A DNA stretch of 64,000 nucleotides from the NCBI GenBank assembly GCA_966211965.1, contig CBIHON010000008.1:1-64000 (forward strand), written 5' to 3'. A program made the translations under genes and the position numbers. Under the pieces are notes generated by a model. The model worked only from the letters and a program-made list of their open reading frames with translations, was not told the DNA's origin and ran no database searches. The stretch comes from CBIHON01 sp966211965. GTDB taxonomy: Bacteria; Pseudomonadota; Gammaproteobacteria; Burkholderiales; Burkholderiaceae_D. The first letter of the stretch is position 1; each line of letters starts with the position of its first letter. Positions 37,532-46,242 of the stretch are shown piece after piece.

Positions 37532-37834
37532 ATGGAACTGACCCCAAGAGAAAAAGACAAGCTCCTGATCTTCACCGCCGCGCTGCTGGCAGAACGGCGC
37601 AAGGCGCGCGGTCTGAAACTCAATTATCCGGAAGCGGTCGCACTGATCAGCGCCGCCATCATGGAAGGCGCCCGTGACGGCAGGACCGTCGCGGAACTGA
37701 TGTCCGACGGCACCAGGATTCTGACGCGCGCCGATGTGATGGAGGGCATTGCGGAGATGATTCCCGAAATCCAGGTCGAAGCCACTTTCCCCGACGGCAC
37801 CAAGCTGGTCACCGTCCACCACCCGATTCCTTAG
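37532..37834 (+). CDS. ureA: Urease gamma subunit
   Basis: 100 residues, the standard length. It starts MELTPREKDKLLIFTAALLA and contains LNYPEAVALISAAIMEGARD and VEATFPDGTKLVTVHHPI, nearly invariant in the family. It is a structural subunit of the urease trimer that hydrolyses urea to ammonia and carbamate. It is 9 bp before ureB, with AGGAG ahead of ureB. Confidence 0.97.
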   Translation: MELTPREKDKLLIFTAALLAERRKARGLKLNYPEAVALISAAIMEGARDGRTVAELMSDGTRILTRADVMEGIAEMIPEIQVEATFPDGTKLVTVHHPIP

Positions 37835-37843
37835 GAGTACCAG

Positions 37844-38164
37844 ATGATCCCAGGCGAAATGCTGATCGAAGAGGGTGAAATCGAACTGAATGCCGGCCGC
37901 GAAACCGCGACGGTCAAAGTCGCGAACAGCGGCGACCGCCCGATCCAGGTGGGTTCGCATTTCCATTTTTTCGAAGCCAATCCGGCGCTGCAGTTCGATC
38001 GGCAAATTGCCTATGGCATGCGCCTCAATATCGCCGCCGGCACGGCAGTGCGTTTCGAACCCGGTCAGGAGCGCACGGTCGAACTGGCCGCACTGGCTGG
38101 CGACAGAAAAGTCTACGGCTTCAACGCCAAGGTAATGGGCGCACTGGCAAAGGACAAGAAATGA
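37844..38164 (+). CDS. ureB: Urease beta subunit
   Basis: 106 residues. MIPGEMLIEEGEIELNAGRE, VANSGDRPIQVGSHFHFFEA, GMRLNIAAGTAVRFEPGQ and VYGFNAKVMG mark urease beta. It packs between alpha and gamma subunits. Its stop overlaps the ureC start (ATGA). Confidence 0.97.
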   Translation: MIPGEMLIEEGEIELNAGRETATVKVANSGDRPIQVGSHFHFFEANPALQFDRQIAYGMRLNIAAGTAVRFEPGQERTVELAALAGDRKVYGFNAKVMGALAKDKK

Positions 38165-39927
38165 CGAAAATCTCCCGGCAAGCCTATGCCGAAATGTTCG
38201 GTCCCACTACCGGCGACCGCATCCGCCTGGCCGACACCGAACTCTTCATCGAGATCGAAAAAGACTTCGCGACCTATGGCGAAGAAGTAAAATTCGGCGG
38301 CGGCAAAGTGATCCGCGACGGCATGGGGCAATCGCAACGCAATCACAAGGATGTGATGGATACCGTGATCACCAACGCCGTGATCCTCGACCACTGGGGC
38401 ATCGTCAAAGCCGACATCGGCATCAAGAGCGGCCGCATCGCCGCCATCGGCAAAGCCGGCAATCCCGACATCCAGCCCAGCGTGACGATGGCCATCGGCG
38501 GCGCGACCGAAATCATCGCCGGCGAAGGCATGATCGTCACTGCCGGCGGCATCGATTCGCACATCCATTTCATTTGCCCGCAACAGATCGAAGAAGCATT
38601 GATGAGCGGCGTGACCACCATGCTGGGCGGCGGCACCGGCCCCGCTGTCGGCACCGCTGCCACCACTTGCACACCGGGACCGTGGCACATCCATTCGATG
38701 CTGTCGGCGGCCGATGCCTTCCCGATGAACCTGGGCTTTCTCGGCAAAGGCAACGTCAGTTTGCCGGCCCCCTTGGAAGAGCAGGTGCGCGCCGGCGCCA
38801 TCGGTCTCAAGCTGCACGAAGACTGGGGCACCACGCCGGCCGCGATCGACAATTGCCTGGCCGTGGCCGACAAGATGGATGTGCAAGTCGCGATCCACAC
38901 CGACACCCTGAACGAAGCAGGATTCCTGGAACACACGCTCGCCGCATTCAAGGACCGCACCATCCACACTTTCCATACCGAGGGTGCGGGCGGCGGTCAT
39001 GCGCCTGACATCATCGCGGCGGTCGGCCAGGGCAATGTGCTGCCATCATCCACCAACCCGACACGCCCCTATACGGTCAACACCCTGGACGAACACCTCG
39101 ACATGCTGATGGTGTGCCACCATCTCGATCCGGCGATTGCTGAAGATATCGCGTTTGCCGAATCACGCATCCGGCGTGAAACGATCGCGGCCGAAGACAT
39201 ATTGCACGACATCGGCGCAATCAGCATGATGTCTTCCGATTCGCAAGCAATGGGCCGGGTCGGTGAAGTCATCATGCGCACCTGGCAAACTGCACACAAG
39301 ATGAAAACGCAGCGCGGCTGGTTACGGCCCGACGCCCCTCACTCCTTGCCCCGCTCCCTCCCGCAAGAGAGGGGCGTAGATGGTCCTGCAGCGCAGGAAA
39401 ATTCCAGGAATGATAACTTCCGCGCCAAGCGCTACATCGCCAAGTACACGACCAACCCTGCGATCACCCACGGTATTTCACATGCAGTCGGCTCGCTGGA
39501 AGTCGGCAAGATCGCCGACATCGTGTTGTGGAAGCCAGCCTTCTTCGGCGTCAAACCGTCGATGATCCTGAAGAGCGGCATGATCGCAGCGGCGCAGATG
39601 GGCGACCCAAATGCATCGATCCCGACACCGCAGCCGGTGCATTACCGGACGATGTTCGGCGCCTACGGCGGCGGCTTGAAAACTTCATTCACCTTCGTTT
39701 CGCAAGCTGCGTACGATGCCGGCATCGGCGAACATTTGATGCTGAACAAGACGGTGATGGCGGTGAAAAACATGCGGCATTTGCGCAAGTCCGACATGAT
39801 CCACAACGGCGCGACGCCAAAGATGGAAGTGGATTCCGAAACCTACGAAGTGCGCGCCGACGGCGAGTTGCTGGTATGCGAGCCGGCCAAGGTGCTGCCC
39901 TTGGCACAACGTTACTTTTTATTTTGA
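38161..39927 (+). CDS. ureC: Urease alpha (catalytic) subunit with internal insertion
   Basis: 588 residues; the family is usually about 567-573. It carries the two-nickel active site. Visible ligands are HIHFICPQQ, the carbamylated Lys in GLKLHEDWG, His in VAIHTDTLNEAGF and HTEGAGGGHAPD, the flap Cys/His in VCHHLD and Asp in SSDSQAMGRVGE. Between RG (residue 386) and RNDNFRAKRY an extra stretch of about 20 residues (LRPDAPHSLPRSLPQERG and following) is encoded by a palindromic, REP-like DNA segment at 39333-39376. The frame is kept and no active-site residue is touched, so the enzyme may still work. Confidence 0.95.
   Translation: MTKISRQAYAEMFGPTTGDRIRLADTELFIEIEKDFATYGEEVKFGGGKVIRDGMGQSQRNHKDVMDTVITNAVILDHWGIVKADIGIKSGRIAAIGKAGNPDIQPSVTMAIGGATEIIAGEGMIVTAGGIDSHIHFICPQQIEEALMSGVTTMLGGGTGPAVGTAATTCTPGPWHIHSMLSAADAFPMNLGFLGKGNVSLPAPLEEQVRAGAIGLKLHEDWGTTPAAIDNCLAVADKMDVQVAIHTDTLNEAGFLEHTLAAFKDRTIHTFHTEGAGGGHAPDIIAAVGQGNVLPSSTNPTRPYTVNTLDEHLDMLMVCHHLDPAIAEDIAFAESRIRRETIAAEDILHDIGAISMMSSDSQAMGRVGEVIMRTWQTAHKMKTQRGWLRPDAPHSLPRSLPQERGVDGPAAQENSRNDNFRAKRYIAKYTTNPAITHGISHAVGSLEVGKIADIVLWKPAFFGVKPSMILKSGMIAAAQMGDPNASIPTPQPVHYRTMFGAYGGGLKTSFTFVSQAAYDAGIGEHLMLNKTVMAVKNMRHLRKSDMIHNGATPKMEVDSETYEVRADGELLVCEPAKVLPLAQRYFLF
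39333..39376. repeat. REP-like palindrome inserted in frame in ureC
   Basis: Arms CGCCCCTC (39333-39340) and GAGGGGCG (39369-39376) flank CCCTCCCGC-type sequence typical of intergenic repeats. It falls exactly in the extra peptide of UreC. Confidence 0.6.
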
Positions 39928-39929
39928 AA

Positions 39930-40005
39930 CGTAGGATGGGGGGGTGTGAAACCCCACCCCTCATTCGCTTGCTGATGGGTTGCGTTTCACTCCACCCATC
40001 CTACG
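39930..40005. repeat. REP-like hairpin between ureC and ureE
   Basis: CGTAGGATGGG at 39930-39940 and its perfect complement CCCATCCTACG at 39995-40005, with the inner arms also pairing in part (TGAAAC/GTTTCA). It fills the 88-bp gap between ureC and ureE. Confidence 0.75.
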
Positions 40006-40015
40006 AAAGACCGAG

Positions 40016-40540
40016 ATGCTGACCCTCAACACAAAAATCGATTCCGCCGAACAAATTGACGGCGAACTGATACTCCCCTTCGAACTGCGCGAAAAAAGCC
40101 GCCAGCGCGCCAGGCTCGCCTCGGGCGAAGAAGTCGCGGTCTTCACGGTGCGCGGCACGGTATTGCGCAACGGCGATTTGTTCAAAGGCGATGACGGCCG
40201 CGTAATCAGGATCGTCGCGGCCGACGAAGCCACCTATCGCGTCGACTGCGCCACGCCGCACGCCCTGCTGCGCTGTGCCTTCCACCTCGGCAATCGCCAT
40301 ACGCAAGCGCAAGTCGGCGGCGATGCCGGCACCGGCTTTCTGCGCATCCGCAAGGACCCGGTACTGAAGGAAATGCTGGAAGGCTTGGGCGCCACAGTGA
40401 CCGAGGAGCTGGCACCCTTCGAACCCGAATCCGGCGCATATGGCGGCGGCCATCATCATCATGACGACCACCACCCGCACCATCCGCTGGCGCCGATCCC
40501 GCTGCGGCAAAAAATCCACCGGCCGTCCGACCAGTCCTGA
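40016..40540 (+). CDS. ureE: Urease accessory protein UreE
   Basis: 174 residues from MLTLNTKIDSAEQIDGEL (ATG 40016). It is a nickel metallochaperone. Family parts: HALLRCAFHLGNRHTQAQVG with the conserved metal-binding His, and a His-rich tail (GGHHHHDDHHPHHP, about 143-156) that can store extra nickel. It ends 2 bp before ureF. Confidence 0.95.
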   Translation: MLTLNTKIDSAEQIDGELILPFELREKSRQRARLASGEEVAVFTVRGTVLRNGDLFKGDDGRVIRIVAADEATYRVDCATPHALLRCAFHLGNRHTQAQVGGDAGTGFLRIRKDPVLKEMLEGLGATVTEELAPFEPESGAYGGGHHHHDDHHPHHPLAPIPLRQKIHRPSDQS

Positions 40541-40542
40541 CC

Positions 40543-41223
40543 ATGCAAGCCGCCGCCCTGCTCCACCTGCTGCAACTCGCCAGCCCCTCGCTGCCGATCG
40601 GCGCCTACAGCTATTCGCAGGGCTTGGAAGCAGCGCTGGAGAACGGCCTGGTCAAGGACGGAGCCTCGGCCAGAACCTGGATCGTCGATACCCTGCACCA
40701 GGTTGTTGCGCGCTTCGAGGCGCCGATCCTGTGGCGTCTGTTGCAAGCATTCGCCGCACGCGACCTCATCGCGGTCAGCGAATGGACGGAACGCTTCCTG
40801 GCAGCCCGCGACACCGCGGAATTTCGCGCCGAGACCATACAGATGGGCTACTCGTTGGGCAAGCTCGCTGGCGATTTGAAAATTGCGGATAATGGCTTGC
40901 TGCACCTGTTGCAGGCGCAAGCGGAAATTCCCTTGCCTACCGCGCTGGCCTATGCGGCAGTGGCGCTCGATGTGCCGCATGACGCCGCCCTGCTCGGCAT
41001 GCTGTTTTCATGGGCCGAAAACCAGGTGCTGGTCTGCGTAAAATCGGTCCCGCTCGGCCAGGTTTCCGGCCAGCGTCTGCTGCTCTCCTTACACCCCGAA
41101 CTGGAAGCGGCGGCGCGACAAGCGCAAGAACTGGGGGACGACGAATTATCCAATTGGTCGCCCGGCCTTTCTCTCTTGTCGATGCAGCACGAGGTGCAAT
41201 ACAGCCGACTATATCGTTCCTAA
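40543..41223 (+). CDS. ureF: Urease accessory protein UreF
   Basis: 226 residues, all helical. LLHLLQLASPSLPIGAYSYS, GLEAALENGLVKD and the C-terminal LSLLSMQHEVQYSRLYRS are typical. It links UreD and UreG in the nickel-insertion complex. The stop lies in the first unit of a 14-bp tandem duplication (ATATCGTTCCTAAT at 41211-41224 and 41225-41238). Confidence 0.95.
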   Translation: MQAAALLHLLQLASPSLPIGAYSYSQGLEAALENGLVKDGASARTWIVDTLHQVVARFEAPILWRLLQAFAARDLIAVSEWTERFLAARDTAEFRAETIQMGYSLGKLAGDLKIADNGLLHLLQAQAEIPLPTALAYAAVALDVPHDAALLGMLFSWAENQVLVCVKSVPLGQVSGQRLLLSLHPELEAAARQAQELGDDELSNWSPGLSLLSMQHEVQYSRLYRS

Positions 41224-41238
41224 TATATCGTTCCTAAT
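41211..41238 (+). repeat. 14-bp tandem duplication at the end of ureF
   Basis: ATATCGTTCCTAAT occurs twice in direct succession, duplicating the last codons and stop of ureF. It is a recent slippage event by appearance. Confidence 0.85.
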
Positions 41239-41255
41239 CCTAACCTGGACAAAAA

Positions 41256-41882
41256 ATGACAATGCAATCCAATCCCCTTCGTGTAGGCATCGGCGGCCCG
41301 GTCGGCTCCGGCAAAACGGCCTTGTGCGAAATGCTCTGCAAACGCATGCGCGACCATTACGACATGGCCGTCATCACCAACGACATCTACACCAAGGAGG
41401 ACATGGAAATCCTGCTGCGCGCCGATGCCTTGCCGGCTGAACGCCTGATGGGCGTCGAAACCGGCGGTTGTCCCCATACCGCGATCCGCGAAGACGCTTC
41501 GATCAATCTCGAAGCCATCGCCCGCATGAGCGCGGACTTTCCCGACCTCGACCTGATCCTGGTCGAATCCGGCGGCGACAACCTGGCCGCCACCTTCAGC
41601 CCCGAATTATCCGACCTGACGATTTACGTGATCGACGTCGCCGGCGGCGAGAAAATCCCGCGCAAGGGCGGCCCCGGCATCACCCGCTCCGATTTGCTGA
41701 TCATCAACAAAACCGACCTCGCCCCCTATGTCGGCGCCAATCTCGACGTGATGGCGCGCGACGCGAAAAAAATGCGCGGCGAGCGTCCTTTCGTTTTCAC
41801 CAATCTGCGCAACGGCGAAGGCGTCGAGCACGTGATCGAATTCATCCGCAAACAAGGCTTGCTGGACGAAGCAAAGCCTTAG
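41256..41882 (+). CDS. ureG: Urease accessory GTPase UreG
   Basis: 208 residues. P-loop GGPVGSGKTALCEML (residues 13-27), metal-binding CPHT in GVETGGCPHTAIREDASIN, Walker B-like LILVESGGDNLAATF and NKTDLAPYVGA. GTP hydrolysis drives nickel delivery to UreC. It is the last gene of the urea cluster; a perfect palindrome follows at 41997. Confidence 0.97.
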   Translation: MTMQSNPLRVGIGGPVGSGKTALCEMLCKRMRDHYDMAVITNDIYTKEDMEILLRADALPAERLMGVETGGCPHTAIREDASINLEAIARMSADFPDLDLILVESGGDNLAATFSPELSDLTIYVIDVAGGEKIPRKGGPGITRSDLLIINKTDLAPYVGANLDVMARDAKKMRGERPFVFTNLRNGEGVEHVIEFIRKQGLLDEAKP

Positions 41883-41996
41883 CAATTAACAAAATAATGC
41901 ACCACGGAACTATTTCTCAAGGAAAGACTCCAACCGCCACATGCGGCGTGGAATAAGCAATAACCAATAATCGTCCTCAGGCCTGAAATCTACAGC

Positions 41997-42016
41997 CCAT
42001 CCTCACGTGAGGATGG
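41997..42016. other. Perfect 20-bp palindrome after ureG
   Basis: CCATCCTCACGTGAGGATGG is fully self-complementary. It lies 115 bp after ureG and 151 bp before the diguanylate cyclase. There is no T tract. It may be part of a terminator or an operator for the cyclase gene. Confidence 0.5.
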
Positions 42017-42167
42017 CGGGCCGTCATTTCGTACGACGACTTCTTTCCATGTCCGACAAACGCGGCAAATGCCGCCGGACATCCTTCCCATGCCGGCAAC
42101 GCATTTGCCACACATAGCTAAAAAACAAGGAAGCCAGGCTCTGGCACCTATCGGAAGCGGACCAGCC

Positions 42168-43679
42168 ATGACTCACCAGCCTAATCGTTTTTTACGTAAG
42201 ATCGCGGTGCATCCAGCCCTATTCGCCATGCTCTTGATCCTGGTCCTGCTGGCACTGATCGGCCTTACCTATCGCCAGGCCAAGCAAATCGCGCTGGAAC
42301 GTACCGAACGGGCACTCGATGAGCGTGTCAACACGCATAAATACTATTTGCAGGAAGCCTTGGGTAAATTCTGGCTGGTGCCGGAAATCATCGCTACCAT
42401 GCCGCTTGCCAAGCAACTTCTGATGTTGCCCGAGGCCAGCAGCGCCGAAGCGATGAACCGCCTGCTCGATGAAATTTGCCGCAATACGCAAGCCGATCGC
42501 ATCTTCCTCATGGATGTCAGCGGCACGGTGCTGGCCGCGAATACCGGGCCGGGACAAGCTTCCATCATCGGCAGGAACTATCGGCAGCGCCCCTATTTTC
42601 AGCAAGCGCTGGCCGGCCGGACCGGGCACTTTATCGGCATCGGCATGACCAGCCATGCGCTCGGCTATTTCATGTCGCGTCCGGTCATGCTCGACGGCAA
42701 GGTGGCGGGCGTCGTGGCGGTGCGGGTTTCGCTGTCGCTCGACGTGTTTCGCTCGATCCTGAAGCAATACTGGAAAGACAACGCCGAAGTGGCGTTGATC
42801 GCGGATGAACATGGCGTCGTCTTCATGAGCCCGATCGATCAATGGATGTACCACACCATCGCCGCGCTGCCATCTGCACTTGCCAAGGAAATCCGCGACA
42901 GCCGCCAGTATGCCGACCACAAATTGCAACGCTTGCCGATGCAGGTCGGCGAATCGCTCACGGAGCAACTGCGCTTCGTACGGTTCGCTGACATCCCCAA
43001 CGAAGTGTTCCTGCAAAAATCCTATTCGATCGGCGAGATCGGCGACCGCCTGTATCTGCATGTGAACGCCGCCAAATATTGGGAGCCGATCATTTCCTAT
43101 GTGGCGGTGGCGGTGGTGCTGGCGCTGGCCGTGCTTTTGATCGCGGTGATCACCTATCAGCGCTGGTGCTACCGCTCCAAGCTGCTGGAGTCGGCCATCC
43201 GCGATCCTCTGACCGGTTTGTACACGCGCCTGTACATGAACGAATGGATACAGGCCGCCCTGCGTGCGCACAAGCGTGATGCGCAGGCAGGCTTCGCGCT
43301 GGTGATCTTTGACCTGGACAATTTCAAGCGCATCAATGATACCTTCGGTCATCTGGCCGGCGACGCCGTGCTCAAGCAAATCGGGAAAATCATCAGCAGC
43401 TCGGTACGCGCCCAGGACATGGCGGTACGCTTCGGTGGAGAAGAATTGGCGGTGTTCGTACGCTTCACCGAAACCGATGAAGTCATCGCCTTGGCCGAAC
43501 GGGTGCGCAGCCTTCTGGAGGAATCAGGTGTCCAGACCGAAGCCGGCCGCATCAAGGTAACCGCAAGCGCAGGCATCGCTTTCCATGAAGTCGGAGAAAG
43601 CAGCGACTCGTTGTTTGCCAGGGCGGATGAGAAGTTGTATGAGGCAAAGAAAATGGGGCGAAATCGGATTTGTACCTAA
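42168..43679 (+). CDS. Membrane diguanylate cyclase with Cache-type sensor
   Basis: 503 residues from MTHQPNRFLRKIAVHPAL (ATG 42168); the frame is open to 42069. TM1 (about 17-37, LFAMLLILVLLALIGL), a periplasmic dCache-like domain (about 40-300: RIFLMDVSGTVLAANTG, YRQRPYFQQALAGRTGHFIG), similar to DctB sensors, TM2 (VAVAVVLALAVLLIAVI), then a GGDEF domain with DPLTGLYTRLYMNEW and GGEEL. The GGEEL variant is normally active. It likely makes c-di-GMP in response to a small periplasmic ligand, perhaps a carboxylate. It is transcribed away from the urease cluster in the same direction. Confidence 0.9.
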   Translation: MTHQPNRFLRKIAVHPALFAMLLILVLLALIGLTYRQAKQIALERTERALDERVNTHKYYLQEALGKFWLVPEIIATMPLAKQLLMLPEASSAEAMNRLLDEICRNTQADRIFLMDVSGTVLAANTGPGQASIIGRNYRQRPYFQQALAGRTGHFIGIGMTSHALGYFMSRPVMLDGKVAGVVAVRVSLSLDVFRSILKQYWKDNAEVALIADEHGVVFMSPIDQWMYHTIAALPSALAKEIRDSRQYADHKLQRLPMQVGESLTEQLRFVRFADIPNEVFLQKSYSIGEIGDRLYLHVNAAKYWEPIISYVAVAVVLALAVLLIAVITYQRWCYRSKLLESAIRDPLTGLYTRLYMNEWIQAALRAHKRDAQAGFALVIFDLDNFKRINDTFGHLAGDAVLKQIGKIISSSVRAQDMAVRFGGEELAVFVRFTETDEVIALAERVRSLLEESGVQTEAGRIKVTASAGIAFHEVGESSDSLFARADEKLYEAKKMGRNRICT

Positions 43680-43697
43680 TAGACTGTAACAGCCCCC

Positions 43698-43715
43698 CCT
43701 GCGGGAATAGGTTTT
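43698..43715 (-). repeat. Copy of the 18-bp inverted-end word
   Basis: On the minus strand this reads AAAACCTATTCCCGCAGG, 15 of 18 bases like the ends of the element at 15647-15950. It abuts the broken C-terminus of the pseudogene. Confidence 0.5.
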
Positions 43716-44366
43716 TAGGTAAGCTGATATTCAGCCTCGATCGCTTCCATCAGCGGCGTCAGGGTCGACTCCGCCAATTCGAATACCAGCAGCGATTTTT
43801 CCAGTTTCGACGTCTTGTGGAACAGGTGCGCATAATGGGTATCGAGCACCCATTCGATCATCGGCCAAGCCATCACTGGAAAACCGGGTACGAAATAATG
43901 CGCGCCCTGCCCGCTGCTATTCCGGACGGAAAAGCCGGGAATCTTGCTGAACGGGTTGGGGATGATCGCGGCCCCCTACGGGAATTCGCCCATTTTCAAG
44001 CGTTGCAGGTTTTCCGCGCCCTTAAATTCAAGGGCTTGCCGTTTTCGCACGCCATATCTGCCATGCGCTCCTGGATCTTGATTCTTGCTTCGTCATGCAA
44101 GGCAAGCGGCACGTCCAACGCAGCGGCGGCACATTGGCGCACGTGATCGTCCGGCGTAGCGCCGATTCCTCCGCAGGAACGATGTCCGCACTCGCAAGCG
44201 TGCGCTTCAGCGTGGCTGTAATGCGGGCCGGATCGTCACCCACGTATTTGGCCCAGGCGCGTTGCAATCCCCTCTCGGCCAGCGCTTCCACTACCTTCGG
44301 AAAATGCTTGTCGGCGCGCTTGCCGGACAGGATTTCGTCGCCGATGATGATGAGTCCGATAGCCAT
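43715..44366 (-). pseudogene. Decayed CinA/MoaB-like molybdopterin-binding protein
   Basis: The N-terminus MAIGLIIIGDEILSGKRADK, then GDDPARITATLKR, is that of the CinA/MoaB-like family. After SADIV a deletion near 44177 (four bases by comparison with the expected VFSCGG) shifts the frame; the downstream frame reads GGIGATPDDHVRQCAAAALD. A second shift lies near 44030. The third piece (ENLQRLKMGEFP) is interrupted by a TAG at 43978-43976, then reads GAAIIPNPFSKIPGFSV, HYFVPGFPVMAWPMIEWVLD and ends at 43715 beside a repeat. At least three disabling changes make it inactive. Confidence 0.85.
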
Positions 44367-44413
44367 GCAAATCCGCTTCCTCTATAAGCTGTCGCATCGG
44401 GAATCCGCTGAAA

Positions 44414-45256
44414 TCAGTTGATGTCTTTCAATTCCCCGGGCGCCTCGTAGACGGCTGCAGTCTTGGCCGCACGGTATTTCGCCAGTGCCTCCAGGCAGTA
44501 ATATTCAAACCATAACCCGGTGAATACAAAAACCAGCACGTACAACCAGATCGCCACCCCGGCCAGCAGCGGAAAAAAAATCACGGACAAGGCCCCGCCC
44601 AGCCATAACAGGGTTGGGGCGGCACCCATGGCGCCGGTGATGACCCCTATCGTCAGCAAGGGCCAGCGATGCAGGCGCAATATTTCCTTCAGTTCTTCCG
44701 CATCGGCATGCTCGGCCAGCGCATCGTAGGCCAGCACGCGATAGGTAAGCCAGCCCCACAGCGCCGGCTGGACAATGAAACCCAATGGCGGAATCGCCGC
44801 CAACGGCAACGAGAGTATCCACAAGACCGCAAACACGCAAAACGATAGGGTCGACATCCACAGGCTACCCAGCAGGCTGCCGCCCTTGCGCGCCTCCAGC
44901 TGCGGATAATGACGTCCCGCCACGTGGCCGACTACCACCGGCATCGCCACCACAGCGATGAATATCAGCGCAGTCAAAATCATCAGCGGCAGCAACACCC
45001 ACATCGCGATCAGCGGCACGATCACGGTCTTGATCGCCCCCAAACCCAGCCACGCCAGCACACCGCCCGCTATCCTGAACCCGTCGTTACCGACAAAATA
45101 TTCCTGGATCGTATCGATTAGCGGCTGCAGCGCGAACCATAACACGACGCCCCAGATCAAGACCGACAGCAGGAAGGGAACAATCGTCAGCAACAGCATC
45201 CGCACGTGCAGTTGCGACAGCAGCGCCCGGCCGAATGCAATCAATATCGGACGCAT
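44414..45256 (-). CDS. EI24-family membrane protein
   Basis: 280 residues from MRPILIAFGRALLSQLHVRM; the ATG shares a base with the stop of the preceding gene (TGATG), so I prefer it to the ATG at 45307. Six or so hydrophobic segments (LLTIVPFLLSVLIWGVVLWF, LAAIPPLGFIVQPALWGW, WLYVLVFVFTGLWFEYYCLE). This is the EI24/CysZ-like family; in bacteria CysZ moves sulfate, but no cys genes are nearby. It is the last gene of a four-gene operon. Confidence 0.8.
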   Translation of the reverse strand: MRPILIAFGRALLSQLHVRMLLLTIVPFLLSVLIWGVVLWFALQPLIDTIQEYFVGNDGFRIAGGVLAWLGLGAIKTVIVPLIAMWVLLPLMILTALIFIAVVAMPVVVGHVAGRHYPQLEARKGGSLLGSLWMSTLSFCVFAVLWILSLPLAAIPPLGFIVQPALWGWLTYRVLAYDALAEHADAEELKEILRLHRWPLLTIGVITGAMGAAPTLLWLGGALSVIFFPLLAGVAIWLYVLVFVFTGLWFEYYCLEALAKYRAAKTAAVYEAPGELKDIN

Positions 45257-46242
45257 CAGGCTGCCGGCCTTCGGGAAAACTCCCGCACGCGCTTCAAACC
45301 CAGCCACTGCTGCGCCCAGAAGCCGCGCCCATAATCGCGCGCCTCGCCGTCAGGCGGCGGCAACTGGTCGCGCACGCCGGTGGCTTCGAATCTTCTATCA
45401 AAATTTGCAGTGCGGAACAGGATGTCCCACACCGGGAACAGCACCGCAAAATTATGGCCGCCGAGCGTGCCCTTGCCATGGCTCTCATGGCCGACGCCGA
45501 TCGCGTGATGCAGACGGTGGTAGCGCGGCGATACCAGCAGGCGTTCGCCGACGGCGCCGAAATGGATACGCACATTGGCATGCTGCAGGCTTTGCAGAAT
45601 ACGCGAGGCAGCCACCAGCAACACATATTGGCCCGGCTGGACACCGATCGCCAGCGCGATCAGCGCCATGTAAATATCGCGCAGGAAATCGTCGAGCAAA
45701 TGATTGCGGTTATCGCTCCAAAGGTTCATGTTCTGCTGGCTGTGATGCAGGCTGTGAAGGCCCCACCACCAGTTGAACTGATGTTCGCCGCGGTGGTACC
45801 AGTAGTCGAAAAAGTCCAGCACGAACAGATACAGCATGAAGCTGATCAGCGGATTATCGGTGACCCCGGGCCAAAGATTTTCCAGGTTGAACGGGCGGAT
45901 ACCCTGCAAATGCAGTTCAGCCGCGATCTGGTCCATGACCGGGTCCAACACGAAAAAAATCACCAGCGAAAATGCGCCAAGCCGATGGATCGCGGTATAG
46001 ATGAAATCATTCCAGCGCGCCCTGCGATCTGTAAACGCATGCACCGGAATCATGGCTTCCAGCGGACGCAGGATCGCGTACAGCAAGGCCAGTTCGCAAA
46101 TGCCGATCAAGAACCATTCAGTGCCTTCGAATGCCTCTTCGGTGAATTCGCCGAGACCGAAGTGATAGATAAAGGGCTGCACCGCGCTTTCGAACAACCA
46201 GCCCTGCGCGGCGGAAAACAATTCGACCAGGGGCGGGATCAT
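45256..46242 (-). CDS. Sterol desaturase / fatty acid hydroxylase family protein
   Basis: 328 residues from MIPPLVELFSAAQGWLFESA; its ATG overlaps the stop of the deacetylase gene (ATGA). Di-iron histidine boxes are visible: YHRGEHQFNWWWGLHSLHHS, RYHRLHHAIG and GGHNFAVLFPVWDILF. Several membrane helices precede them. Such enzymes hydroxylate or desaturate lipid chains in the inner membrane; the substrate is unknown. Confidence 0.88.
   Translation of the reverse strand: MIPPLVELFSAAQGWLFESAVQPFIYHFGLGEFTEEAFEGTEWFLIGICELALLYAILRPLEAMIPVHAFTDRRARWNDFIYTAIHRLGAFSLVIFFVLDPVMDQIAAELHLQGIRPFNLENLWPGVTDNPLISFMLYLFVLDFFDYWYHRGEHQFNWWWGLHSLHHSQQNMNLWSDNRNHLLDDFLRDIYMALIALAIGVQPGQYVLLVAASRILQSLQHANVRIHFGAVGERLLVSPRYHRLHHAIGVGHESHGKGTLGGHNFAVLFPVWDILFRTANFDRRFEATGVRDQLPPPDGEARDYGRGFWAQQWLGLKRVREFSRRPAA

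Noticed and set aside
37441..37677. 78-aa ORF overlapping the ureA start
   Set aside because: It runs out of frame into ureA and becomes Arg-rich shadow sequence; no independent support.
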